Part shown: piece after piece, positions 34,825 to 46,591 of the stretch | How positions within the stretch are numbered: position 1 is the stretch's first letter | Layout of the letters: every line of letters starts with the position of its first letter | Origin: Halichondria panicea | Taxonomy: Eukaryota > Porifera > Demospongiae > Suberitida > Halichondriidae | Direction of reading: 5' to 3' | Length of the DNA: 64,000 nt | NCBI RefSeq assembly: GCF_963675165.1 | Contig: NC_087377.1 | Location: 2,882,978-2,946,977, forward strand | The notes under the pieces: generated by a model | What the model was told of the DNA's origin: nothing | The model's database searches: none | Seen by the model: the letters and a program-made list of their open reading frames with translations, nothing else | Position numbers and translations under genes: made by a program

Positions 34825-37800
34825 CTGGTTCACTGAGGAGTGGAGGATTTATGCGAGACTTGAGAAAGTCAGCAATTTCAGGGTATCCCCACACTATTGC
34901 CAGGTCAAGAGGAGCGTCGCCACCATTACTAGTCACACCTGGACAGGTGAGGGACACAGATCTTGTACTAAATATTATATCAGACTGAGAGCATTGACAT
35001 TAGCCACCTTACGTGTACCATGCAATAATGTATTGTATTACAGTTGACATACTGTATAGCGGGCAATTTTCGGGGGACAAAATATTCCGTGGTTCAGCAA
35101 TATTGAGAGATTTCGTGGGTAATATTTTCGTGGTTGCTGCTTGCACTGCAGGTAAAGGTAGGCAAGGTCGCTTCATTCGTGGGTAAAATATTCGTGGTCA
35201 GACCTCCAACCACGAAAACCACGAATATTTTGCCCCACGAAAATTACCTGCTATACGGTAGTTAGACAGTGTATGCAAAATGTCTCAATATTGCTGAACC
35301 ACGAATATTTTGTCCCCTGAAAATTACCCGCTATACGGTTATATGGCATGATGATTATTGATGTACTGATTAGTTAGACAGTGTATGTGGTAAAATTAAA
35401 GCCAGAAACTATTTATTCGTTCTAAGGTTTCATACTGAATGTGCTTAGCAACCCACATTGAAGTAAAGAGATGTCTCTAAAGCCAGGCGAGGATATTCTA
35501 CAAGAGCTATGCATTTGCATTAGTGTCTACATAACATTATTATGTGTAGTGCATGGGTGTGGTCAAATCAGAATATCGCTACAAGAGATCAAAAGTTCAA
35601 ATATAATTATAACTGTAAAGGGGGTAATTAAATTGGCAGTGGCAGTACCCACTACAGTGGAACCTCTGTTAACAACCACCTCCTCCGAATAAAGGCCAGT
35701 TGCTATATAACGGCCAGGCACCCAGGTCCAAAATGAACAGTTTGTGTTTATACAAAACAACATCTCAACAAAGGCCACCTCTGTATAAAGGCCAAAACAT
35801 TGTTCCCCAAAGGTGTCTGTTATAGAGGGGTTCCACGTACATGTACTGTACAAGCATGACTCACCAACGTTACACTTGCCCTCCTCCACCAGCCACTCAA
35901 CAGCCTCTTTGAATCCATACGTACATGCCATGTGCAGTGGTGTTCGTCCGTCCCTGTCCCTCACATCTGTGTGTGATAATACACCTCACAGTGAAGTGAT
36001 GACATGAACACACTAGCTACACACACACACTGACAACATAAGCCCCGCTTATACAAAACACCTAATCCGGGTGAATCCTCCGGGTCAAATTTTTCCAGTA
36101 GTGATGCATGCAGGGCATAGTAAAACAACTACTAATAGCTAATTTAATACTGGCACAGACTCGTGATTGTAAATCGCAGTCCTTGTCTAAGTCAGTACTC
36201 TTTGCTTAGCATTTGTGCAAACATTGGCTGATACAGGGAACACCCATGCACTAACATGTGGTCTATTTGATGGAGAAGCCAGTTCGATTGCGTATAATTA
36301 TAGTCACTCACCTACATCACATTTTCCCTCTTCAACTAGGTATTTGATAACTTCCACAGTTCCCTCCATGCAAGCCAAGTGCAGCGGTGTTTTGTTGTCA
36401 TTGTCCATCACATCTGTGTGTTGATACAGTGAAACCTCTGTTAACAACCACCTCCGAATAAAGGCCAGCTAAATTATAACGGCCAGGCATTCCCCAAATG
36501 AACAGTTTGTGTACAAAACCACCTCTCAACAAAGGCCACCTCTGTATAAAGGCCAAAACATTGTTCCCCAAAGGAATATTAAATTCAAGTGAGATATGTT
36601 ATTACAGATTCAGAATAATTATTGTGACATTGTTTTTGGTGTGGGATTTCAAACGCTATACACGGCTTAATTACATACATCAAGTGTACAACTGTTTGCA
36701 TTGTCATGCTCGTCCATTATCCGTATACAGTTATTGACAATTGGGGTTCATTGTGAACCCACTCACCAACATCCATTTTGAGTACTTCCATTAGGTACTT
36801 GACAACTTCTGCATTTCCCTCCAAACAAGCTGGGTGCATAGGTGTCTGGTTGTTCATGTCCCTCACATCTGTGTAGGTGATACCTCATGACATGCAAACA
36901 CAAGATCATCACAATAATTAGTTCTAAAAATTTGGGCTCAATCCTTTAGCTACGCTACGCTACTGACACACACACACACACTTACCAGTACGACATTTTA
37001 CATTCTGTGTCAAGTACACCATAATCTCCATACGCCCTTTGTGGCATGCCCAGTGAAATGCAGTCATGCCATGTCGTCCGTCACCTTTCTCGATATCAGC
37101 TCCACCACTAACGAGTTCTTTAGTGATCTCCAGGTGGCCATTCATACACGCTACATGTACTGGAGGGAAACTGCCCTTATACTTGTACCATTCCACACCC
37201 CAATATATCTGGTGGTTGGGGTTGGCCCCCTGTTTCAACAGGGACCGAACTTCGCTGGCATCATTATTTTGAACTGCTTTTGATAGATCCAAGGCTAGTA
37301 TCTCTTGAGCACTGCATGTGTATGATTATAGTTGGAGCATCACAGAAATCATGAACTCTAGCTATATTATGTAACATCAGTATTTAGAGGGGTAGTTTTG
37401 TTCTGGCCAGTTACGCCAATGGCAATATTCATTTACAAGTGGATGTTACCCAATAGCGATGATTACCATTTAAAGCGGGTGTCAGCCACTAGCAATGTCT
37501 AGCAGTCATGAACTTAATTACTTATTAGTAATACGTGGTACATGGTAAAGTTAAGTGGGTGTGATAAAATACTGATTGCAATGGAATTCCACCGGCAGAG
37601 CAAAACTGCATGTATATATATATATAGGCTTATTACTATCACCAGGAGTACATATGTGCTCCTGGTATCACTAGTACCCATACCGTGGCATTTACCCTTG
37701 GCATTTAATTAATTGAGAACAAAGCACCGGGGATTTTGATCACTATAATTAAAAGTACTTGTCGCCATCACAAGATGGCCACTCTAGTCTACATATGACA

Positions 37801-37846
37801 TGTACATGTTCACTCACCCTGAGTCTTGTTCACTTCCAGTAGCCAT
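34825..37846 (-). CDS. Ankyrin-repeat protein, 3' end missing (gene G)
   Basis: Six exons with matching phases: 37818-37846 (MATGSEQDSG), 36986-37311, 36767-36868, 36312-36413, 35865-35966 and 34825-34938, about 258 residues and still open at a gtatg donor. Exon 2 has a DLSKAVQNNDASEVRSLLKQGANPN opening followed by two ANK repeats. Exons 3-5 are one 34-residue ANK repeat each (for example KTPLHLACMEGTVEVIKYLVEEGKCD), and exon 6 a last degenerate repeat. Gene H has the same first exon, the same second exon layout and the same last ANK exon, so the two are tandem paralogues. The zinc-ribbon exons of H were not found here. It is probably a cytosolic scaffold protein; partner unknown. Introns contain pogo-like MITE fragments (cagtggaacctctgttaac at 35658 and 36430). 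Confidence 0.72.
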
Positions 37847-37997
37847 AATGATGGATACAGCGTTTGTTCATAGACGGCTTGTTTATCTCACAGTAAAATT
37901 AAAACCATCGCGAGATGTCACATGCATTCCCTAGCCCTAGATGGGCGTGCCCGTGGCCGGGGACGGGCACGCCCATCTAAGCCAGCCCTTCCTCTGT

Positions 37998-39310
37998 CAG
38001 AGGAGGTACGACCGGAAGCGATGTATCACTGCTAAATTGACATTCTTTAAATAACGCGCACACTTGCCACAAACAAAATGTCTTCCCAGCAAAACGTAGA
38101 CAGCGACATTGCTAGTCCTTTGTCAGTCTCTAGTCCCTTGTCATCAGTAGAAATTGGACTTGACAGATTGATCACTATATTTTGAAGATAGGAATAAAGT
38201 TTGCTTATATCATCCCGTCCTTCTCAGTGATCTATGTGGATTTGCGACAAGTTAGAATTCAGTTCCTTGATAAAGAAGACCAAGACAGTGCTAGTGACTC
38301 TCCTGTTGTAATGATGGATGCCTTCATCAGAGCTGATCCCGAGCTAGACAAAATAGTACCTCCTTTCACTATTCAACTCAAAGATTACTGCTTCGTATCG
38401 GTAAGAATTCCGTCCACTACATTAAACTGATATAGTGCTAGTGATCATACAAACTATAATTATAGAGAGGCATAATTATATGAAATTGTGTACATCATAC
38501 ATATAGTTTATAGTACAAATAATTATTCCGAATGTAGGTGGAAGAGTTTTGCAAACGTGTGTACGTCAAACACCTTGAATCTACACCAGATGGACTCTTC
38601 ATTATCTGGGGATGGACAGAAGAGAGTATGGATGAGAAAAATGCCTCTGATGACGATCCAGCGTTGATGTCTGACAGTTTGTCAACAGAATCAGATAAAA
38701 GTGATGACGAGTGTGCAGTCTCAAAAGAAATTAGCACAGTTAATTTTAAGTGTGTTGGTGTCACTCGTGACCCCTTGTATCAAGAAACTTTGAAGCTAGC
38801 ATTTGATATGTTGATCAACGAAAAAAGATGTTCCAGTGAGATTAAATCCCGAACCTAACAATCCGTATGATTCTCATGCAGTGGCATTTGAGTGTAAGAT
38901 AATTGCTGGCTGTTGGAAGGTGTTTGGGTATGTACCCAAGGAACTGTGTGATTTTGTATTGAGTGCTATCGACAAGGGGGACATTCTTAACGTTGAATTT
39001 TCATGGATTAAATATAAAATTATTCGAAGTACCACTCTAGTATGTGCACTGCAACTTCTGTCAGATCTACTTCCATTCCCAGTTCTTCTGCGTTTAGTTC
39101 TGTTCATTGCATTGTTTATTTCAGAGGTTATTTGGGGTTAATCTCTCCAAGTGTGTTGTTAGTAGAAGTACTTGCTTGGTACCAAATATCAACTGCTAAT
39201 TGTGTACGGTATTGAAGTAATACAAGAGCCAAATCCAATATGTTTTCAATGTAAAAACAGACAACAAAACTAATTAAAATGGATCTCGTGACCGTGTCGC
39301 ACCTCCTCTG
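37998..39310. mobile_element. hAT-like element carrying a HIRAN-domain gene
   Basis: Left end CAGAGGAGGTACGAC and right end GTCGCACCTCCTCTG are inverted with one mismatch. Both are flanked by TCCTCTGT (37990-37997 and 39311-39318), an 8-bp duplication as expected for hAT. A caution is that the duplication itself resembles the TIR end. No hAT transposase is present, so the element would be non-autonomous with captured or cargo sequence. Confidence 0.68.
38190..39141 (+). pseudogene. HIRAN-domain protein with one frameshift
   Basis: An open exon to 38400 (VDLRQVRIQFLDKEDQDSAS...) ends at TCG|gtaaga and joins an exon starting at 38538 after tgtag (VEEFCKRVYVKHLE). Around 38720-39040 the protein reads NFKCVGVTRDPLYQE, then after a frame change VRLNPEPNNPYDSHAVAF and WKVFGYVPKEL, the hallmark (P.NPYD..A, GYVP) of HIRAN domains, which in HLTF binds 3' DNA ends. 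The frame change falls in a run of six A at 38821-38826; one A fewer restores one reading frame, so it is either a mutation or a homopolymer error. The 5' start is unresolved (an ATG at 38078 opens MSSQQNVDSD). The frame closes at 39141 after a hydrophobic tail. It lies inside a hAT-like element. Confidence 0.65.
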
Positions 39311-39320
39311 TCCTCTGTTA

Positions 39321-39830
39321 GGGACTGGTGGATGCCTATCTGAGAGTTGTGCCGGTGGAATTTTAATGAGTTGCATGACATCATGTATGACATCATCATG
39401 TGGTTTGTAATGTCTGATATGCGTAGGTTGCAAATGGCTACACAATTACAAATAAGCTCCCCTTGCTTAGTTTGTGGCAGAGAAACCAAGAAACATTGAG
39501 ACTGGTGGTAGAAGGCTACTATCAAGCCCTTTTCATCCCCAGACTGGAAAGATTTTCTCCAATGTAAGACAAGTGGTGCAAATCATTTACATACTAAAGT
39601 CACTGGAGGATTTATCTCAATTGCAGCTTGATTGATAAGCTCTGCTTGGTCGCTTAATCTTGCACTAGCACAGTCTTGCATCCATTATTTTGTTATTATC
39701 TACCACAAAGAAATTAACTAAGCAATACTGTGGGCGTAAGAATGTCACATGACATTGATACTGCACTCTGATTGGTCATTACCAGATTCAGGTAACGGCA
39801 CAACTCTCAGATAGGCAATCCACCAGTCCC
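39321..39830. mobile_element. 510-bp inverted-repeat element with TA duplication
   Basis: The ends GGGACTGGTGGATGCCTATC and inverse (one indel) are followed inside by TGAGAGTTGTGCCG on both arms. TA lies on both sides. It abuts the right end of the hAT-like element. No transposase. Confidence 0.75.
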
Positions 39831-39986
39831 TATTAAGGGAGGAAGGGCGAGTCTAATGGATTCCCCACAAATTGCATGTCTAAATTCAGTTTATCACTGC
39901 AGTGATACTTTACCAGATGTACGAAGCTGCAAATTGAATGATCCTTACCAGATTCCAGGCCGCTCTCAAGAATAGTGAGGGCTGCA

Positions 39987-40044
39987 TAGCCTCGAGACCA
40001 GGCCGATTAAAACACGTATTTTAATCGGCCTGGTCTCGAGGCTA
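39987..40044. repeat. Near-perfect short hairpin
   Basis: The palindrome starts TAGCCTCGAGACCAGGCCG and closes with its inverse around an AT loop. A second one is at 44312-44358 and a split one at 26111/26641. Confidence 0.85.
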
Positions 40045-40092
40045 GGGGCTGCATGGGATCGAGGCTACAGGAACAATGGAGAAAGGGGTAAC

Positions 40093-41639
40093 CATAGATG
40101 ATACAGTACTGACGTGGATGTGAAACGTTTCCGGATTCCGGTATTCTGCTTGAAGCTATCATAGTAACGAGCATATCCGAGGTAATTTACTAGTTTCCGT
40201 AAATTAGGCAATTTGTTCCAAATAAACGCCGAGGGAATTATCGAGGTTATACCAAGCTGTGTAAGTGAGTTGGCAGAACTGGCCAGAGACAGATAAAAGA
40301 GAATCTATGCATTAACAGAGAGGATATTGATGCTGCAAGTGTATTAAGCGAAGACAGTAGTAGTGACTGTGAGGAGGTAGAATGAGTAGAGGAAGTACAG
40401 TCCAGTGCAAGATGATATTAACTATTCTATAATTAGTCTAGTAAATAGTCTATAATTATTATTTTATAGTAGATCTACCCCTGTACCCATGTAATTATAT
40501 CCAAAAAGCAAGCCACTCAATGTTGGTAGCATGCATGTAGATCAAAAGAAGTGTGGCTGACTCGTAACACTAGCATGAGATAAGCAAACGGCCCGGTGAA
40601 ATTGTTGATGATCTGTACGTGTACGTGTACGTGTACATGCTAATAATTATTATAATAGTCTTGAGAGTATTAATTTATAGTACACGATAAACTGTTTCTT
40701 GATCGTTTACGAAGTGGCTGTGAGAGAGACACATTCCAACTTGCCGGTTCGAAATTCCTATACAAGTGTAGATACACGGCACTTGAAAAGAGGTTGGACG
40801 TTAATGCTGTCTTCACCGATGGTGTTGCCTAGAGAAGTAGCACTCGAGTAGGTCCTGGGATAAATTTCACTTGATAGTATAATTAGCTAACATTTGGCAA
40901 TTGATATCTTAGCTCAGCGAAAGACAACACTGCAATTTGGAAAGTTAATGACATGTACATGTACGTGTGAACTTATTGATAGAAATCATAATTGTAGTTG
41001 TAATAAGAACGTAGCATTAATTTTTGTTTAACAGTACATGTACATGGATTTTACATATTTTTCTTGAGGCTGTATTTTTCCAATAACTTTACTGTATGCT
41101 TAGTTAATAGATTCTCCTGCTGCATCAATACACGAAGGTTTTCATCAGCTAAATATGCAAAAAGTAGGCTCAACAGGTTTAGAAATAACCTCACGCAAAA
41201 AGTGCAACTAACTCATGCTTTAGCCCTTTCTATAGCACTTAAACTTTCATAACAGTTGTCAAACATAGATTCTCCTCGTAGTTTACAGTGTACTTCAAGT
41301 ATTACTACTGAATGGTAACCTGAATATTTACTGTCCAAGCCAAAAATCTCACACAAAGTATTTTTACAGGAAAATTTATGCTAAAATATGATATTCTCCC
41401 ATGAGCTTAGAGAACTAGTCTTACCTACAAGCCCACTGCAAGTATCAATGTGTGCCAGTCATTTTCACCAGTTTTCAGACACAGAACACTGTTTACTACG
41501 CTCTGGTTGCTATATAAACATGACAGTTACAGGGTTTCTAACATAATCTGCTCGTTACAATGATAGCTTCAGACAATTCCCGTGGACCCCTCCGGATACT
41601 AGGCCGTTTCACATCCACGTCAGTACTGTATCATCTATG
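40093..41639. mobile_element. 1.55-kb inverted-repeat element, 7-8 bp target duplication
   Basis: Ends of about 80 bp start CATAGATGATACAGTACTGACG with inner matches such as GAAGCTATCAT. The flanks read GGGTAAC at 40086-40092 and 41640-41646. Internal sequence has no long ORF, so it is a non-autonomous DNA element of unassigned superfamily. Confidence 0.75.
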
Positions 41640-41892
41640 GGGTAACTAACATACACTTGTCACGCAATAAGGGAAATCCCCAACACAAATATGCATTCCA
41701 AGCAAATAATTATAATAATAATATTTTTTATAATCATGCTATTGCGAAGTTTTTGTACTAGCTTGAGTCAGTGTTGGGGCCAGAGTTCATCGGTTGCCTA
41801 GACGACTCTAACAATGGTGTAATAGGTGAAGAGAAACGATAATAATTATGCTGGAGCAGGTGAAGATGGAAACATTGGGAACGACACGGGAT

Positions 41893-44800
41893 TCAGGGAT
41901 TCGAGTTGTGTGAAGAAGGTCCAGTGAAATGGTTGGGGAGTGGTGGATCACCGGGTACAAAGGTCGATTGCCCTGTGTTCATTAAACCAGTAGCTGGGGA
42001 GTACGTGTGAGTGGGTGGGGCATGTAGACTGGACTGCATGGCATCAATTTGCTGACGGAGAGAAGATACGAGTGGTGTCAAGTCAGTAGAGGTTGGTGCT
42101 GCTTGTGATTGAGTACTGGAACCATTGCTGTCTTGAGATTCGCTGCCTTGATCATGTGACACTCCACTCGTATCATGTGATCTGTCCCCCTCCTGAGTGG
42201 TAGTAGTAGTATTCGTTTGTACTCCTTTTTTCTTTTGTGGGCTCTTGGATTGCTGAGCGTGTCCAGTTGAGGTCTTGTCAGAGCTACAGAAATCTTTCCA
42301 ACTGCCGTACACCAGAGGAGATTCAACAAAGCTCTCGGCCAGTCCGGAGGTGACAAACTTCCTGTAGGTGTGGCATGAGCGACTGGGCGTGTCATGTGAC
42401 GTGGTAGAGGAGTCATGTGATTTGTTTGAATCTCTGTGCACTAGTACGACAATGTCAAATCCTAACAGAGACAGTTGGTCCACCTGTGTGTGTGTGTGTG
42501 TGTGGGTGGTATGTGTGTGTGTGTGTGTGTGGGTGGGGGAGGGGGGATTATTAATGGAATAATTATAACAGTCTATTTGCGTTTAGTTCGACCCAGGAAG
42601 TTATGTAGTCGATCATTTATGCTTAGTATGCCAGGGAATTCTATGTAGCTTTTAGCTGTATAGATAAAAGCACTTTTAAAAGGAATCCAATGGTATGTGA
42701 AACTAGCGAAGTTATGTATGTAACAACATTATAAAGTCAAACACAACACAAAATTAATAGACTTTGCCACTCTGTAAGGCTGTAGAATACAATATTACTG
42801 TTACTCGTACTAAAGTCTATTTGTGTTGAGTTTGACCTTCATAAAGTTGACATAACTTTGTCATACTTTACTGAAATTCAAAGTTTCATATACCATTGGA
42901 TTCCTTGTTAAAAAGCGCTTCTATCTATATGCTGTAAGCTCCAACCAGCTAAAAGTTAGCATTTTCCATGTAGAAGTAGTCCCAGGCATACTTGTCCACC
43001 ACATGAAGCATAAATGAAGCCATAATTGCCCACATAACTTCCGGGGTCGAACTCAATGCAAATACACAGTATACAGTGTGTACTGTATAGTGACCTTTTT
43101 CTGTAGTATCTGCAGTAGGTTTGAAGAGTTTTCCACAATATCCTGGTCAGGTTTGGCCCTGCTCTTAGTGGAAGGAGGGAACTCGTCCTCACATTCGGGA
43201 CAGTTCTTGCAGCGGATGTGACAGCTCTCCTCACAGTTAGGACACACTCTCAGAGTCACTGGCTGGGCACCTGTGTGTGTGTGTGTGTGTGTGTGGGAGG
43301 GGGGCGTATAAAAGGTAGAGACAATATCTGACGACTTTGTACGTGCATATGGGAAAAATAAATATTACCGTATAGCGCGAAATGTTCAAGGGGCTTGATT
43401 TTCGCGGATTTCGTGGGTTAGAATTCTACACGAAAATTGCTAGAATTACCTGCTATCATGCAAATATTTAAAGGGGTGGCTTCCGGTAAGCAGTCATTCC
43501 GCGAACACTGTGCAACGAAATGGCTTTTAGAGGCCAATCCACAAAATATAAGTGCCTCGAAAATTTCGAGGTATACGGTAGTTACTTTTTTGTTTCTTTG
43601 TTGGTGGTGGTCCATTCTTACGCCTGGAGTTAGTGCCTCCAGTCACAGCAACTGTATACAGAGAGTAGCTGTATTGGACCACACTGTGTACTCATGATCC
43701 TAGTGAGCTTACATTGTCGTACAGACTTGAGGTAGTGAGCAATTTCAGTGAAACCACACTGTTTAGCGATGTCAAGAGGAGTCCAGCCAGCATCGTCAGT
43801 TATACCTGAGCAAGAGTGGGTGTAGAAACAAAGGTATAACACTGCACGGGGTTGCGTTGTACTCACTGATATCACAAGTTGGCCTTCTGCACCAAACACA
43901 TACTAATGAGGTTAATACATCGTAGATTATCACACTCACTATTGGGGTCAACTTTGTACTTCTTAACCAGCTTCTTCACCACACCCAGCCTGTCCCACTC
44001 ACATGCTACACACAGTAACTCGGCTTTGTCCCTATTACGACATTCACAGCCATGGCTCATCAGGTAGAGGGCAACATCCACCCGGTTATCATTTTTATCA
44101 TAGTACAGATCCTCCAGAGCTTCCTCTAGTGGTGACCGGCACTCAATATTCAACACATCTGACAGTAAAAGTTATGAAATCTGGCTAATTAATAATTATA
44201 TAATGTACTGTATATGTTATACATCTAATCCCTAGCTCGATTTCAATATACCATTCTGAGCTATATGAATATTTAGAATACGAAAATTGGACTTCATATC
44301 AAGCACACACATAGCCTCGAATCCACACCGTATTTTAATCGGCGTGGATTCGAGGCTAGCACACACACTAAAGAGGCTACTTACATGTACCGTATATCGG
44401 GAAATTTTCGTGGTGTGCAAACTTTCGCATTTTTCTAGGGAAGAGCAGTTAACACAAAAATTAAAACCGGGATAAACTCCCATGCACCGGTATTTTATAC
44501 TGGTGAGTGTGGTTTCCTGGCATTGAAACGCTACCCACCAACATTTCTGCTGAGGGCTTTGGAACCAAATAGCGAAAATTTCCCGCTAGACAGTATAATA
44601 TTATCACACTTACTCTTGGGGTCAACTTTGTATTTCTCAACCAGTTCCTTCACTACATCCAGCTTGCCATATGTACATGCTGCACACAGTAACTCGGTTT
44701 TGTCCTTATCACCACATGCACAGCCACGGCTCATCAGGTAGAGGGCAACATCCACACAACTACCGCCATCATCAGCATCATAATCATCACACAGATCCTC

Positions 44801-46331
44801 CAGAGCTCTGTCCAGTGGTGACCGTCCCTCATCATCCCTCACATCTGTACATTACACACAGTCAAACACAATAGTTACACGAACAAAACAGTCAGGGCTG
44901 CATTGAGGGGGGGCGGGGGCGAGGGGGGTAATTCGCCCCCCCCCCCTAGGATCAGGCAGATTCATTTGTACTGCTATAATTCTGATAACTAAGCCCCTCC
45001 TACAGTTTTAATTTTCCCAATTCGCCCCCCCTAATCCAAAATCCTCCCTGACAGTGCCTAATAAACTGGGCAGAAGCAAAGACGAACAGCAGGAGAGGCT
45101 ATGGGAACAAAATACAGATACATGTACTACGATAAAGTCAACACGAACATTTCTCGCTATACGGTATGTAAGTAGTCTCTTAGTGTGTACAAATATGAGT
45201 ACAGGGACTGTCAATAGAAGCTAAAACTCAAAACCATCCGTGCGTTGCAGTTTTAATCTAGGCCTGCCGTTTTTAATTAACTTTCCTCTCTCCTTTATCT
45301 ATGATCTCACCAAGATCCATCTTCCTCTCCTCCACCAGATACTGCACCACGTCTTTACTTCCTCTCACACAAGCCCAGTGAAGAGGAGTCTTGTTATCCT
45401 TATCCCTCACATCTGTTGTGGAACAGAGTTCAACTACCACAGATACTAACAGTATATAATTATTATTATGGTGAATGGAGGAACAAAATGGTACTTCAAC
45501 CACAAAATATATCATATGTAAAAGCGTAAGTACTGTACATAGCAAATGTTTTACTACGCACAATAGCAAGTTCGTGAAAAATTTATCTTTTCGCTACGTA
45601 CAATAACACAAATGTAACTTACCAGTGCTACATCCGAGCTCCTGGATCAGGAACTTTACCACGTCTTTATGACCTCCCTCACACGCATAGCAAAGTGGAG
45701 ACATGTTGTCTATCCCACCAACTTTATCAGTACGAGCTCCATAAGTAGCAAGTGTCTTCACAACCTCAAGGTAGCCCTTAAAACAAGCCTTGTGTAATGG
45801 AGGCAGCTTATCCGCCCACTCGTCACTCCAGTAGAGCTGGTGGTTGGGGTCTGCCCCCTGTCCCAACAGGGACCTCAATTTGATGACATCCCCTACAGCC
45901 TCCCATAAGTCCACGGCTAGCTTCTTTTGAGCACTGTACAAAATACAGAGAATAACTTGATGTGTATATCATTTGTATACAAGTGACACCATGCGCGCAC
46001 ATCCAGCTGTCACTTTGCTATAATTATATGGATCATAGCTAGCTAGCTAGCTAGCTAGCTACTGTAAAACCTTGCGACACTTTTAAGTACGTTTTGCGAA
46101 AATAGAGTTTTAATGTATACACAAAAAATGAATAATTACGATGCTATAATTATAAATGGGCAAAAATTTAGTGTCGCATATTTAGAGGGTTGCCTTAAAT
46201 AGAGGTTTTACAGTATCCTGCTCTGACTCTACTAATGGAATGAGCCTCCCTCCATGCAATCACAAGGTGCTACCATGAGTAGTAATTATAGTCTACATGT
46301 TCACTCACTCTGAGTCTTGTTCGGTAGCCAT
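41893..46331 (-). CDS. Ankyrin and zinc-ribbon protein (gene H)
   Basis: Eight exons with matching phases: 46309-46331 (MATEQDSE), 45623-45933, 45311-45412, 44614-44844, 43940-44158, 43713-43805, 43095-43270 and 41893-42483, encoding 581 residues. Residues 8-326 form ANK repeats; exon 3 is a clean one (KTPLHWACVRGSKDVVQYL) and exons 4-5 are a duplicated pair with longer, acidic variants. Residues about 335-352 contain CPNCEES, then CKNCPEC, a paired-Cys zinc ribbon. The C-terminal 196 residues start VDQLSLLGFDIVVLVHRD, then become Ser/Thr/Gln-rich and disordered. This layout suggests an adaptor protein binding partners through ANK repeats; no substrate can be named. It is a tandem paralogue of gene G, apparently complete. 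A transposon begins 31 bp upstream of the ATG and may have altered its promoter. Confidence 0.82.
44312..44358. repeat. Perfect short hairpin
   Basis: Palindrome TAGCCTCGAATCCACACCG, loop, and exact inverse, in an intron of gene H. It belongs to the same hairpin family as 39987-40044. Confidence 0.85.
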
Positions 46332-46591
46332 TTCTCAAAAGCCTCGTTTTTCCAGACTTTAGGCCACTCCAAGTGATACTCTGGTTTCTCCTGAAGTTTT
46401 TCTAATTGCATGCGGGCGGGCGGCTTTTCTCATTATGTCATTATCAATTTCACCTTATGAATCTCATTATTTTTCAAATGAATATCATTACTGTGATTTT
46501 TTACACCTTGCAATAACGCAAATTAACGCATGCGCAGAATTAAGGTTTGAATCTGGCCAAAGATTACTCCGAAGTACAGTAGATTTAGCTG

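Noticed and set aside
41064-41252. 62-codon plus-strand ORF
   Set aside because: Inside the orphan inverted-repeat element, no signal peptide, domain or splice context.
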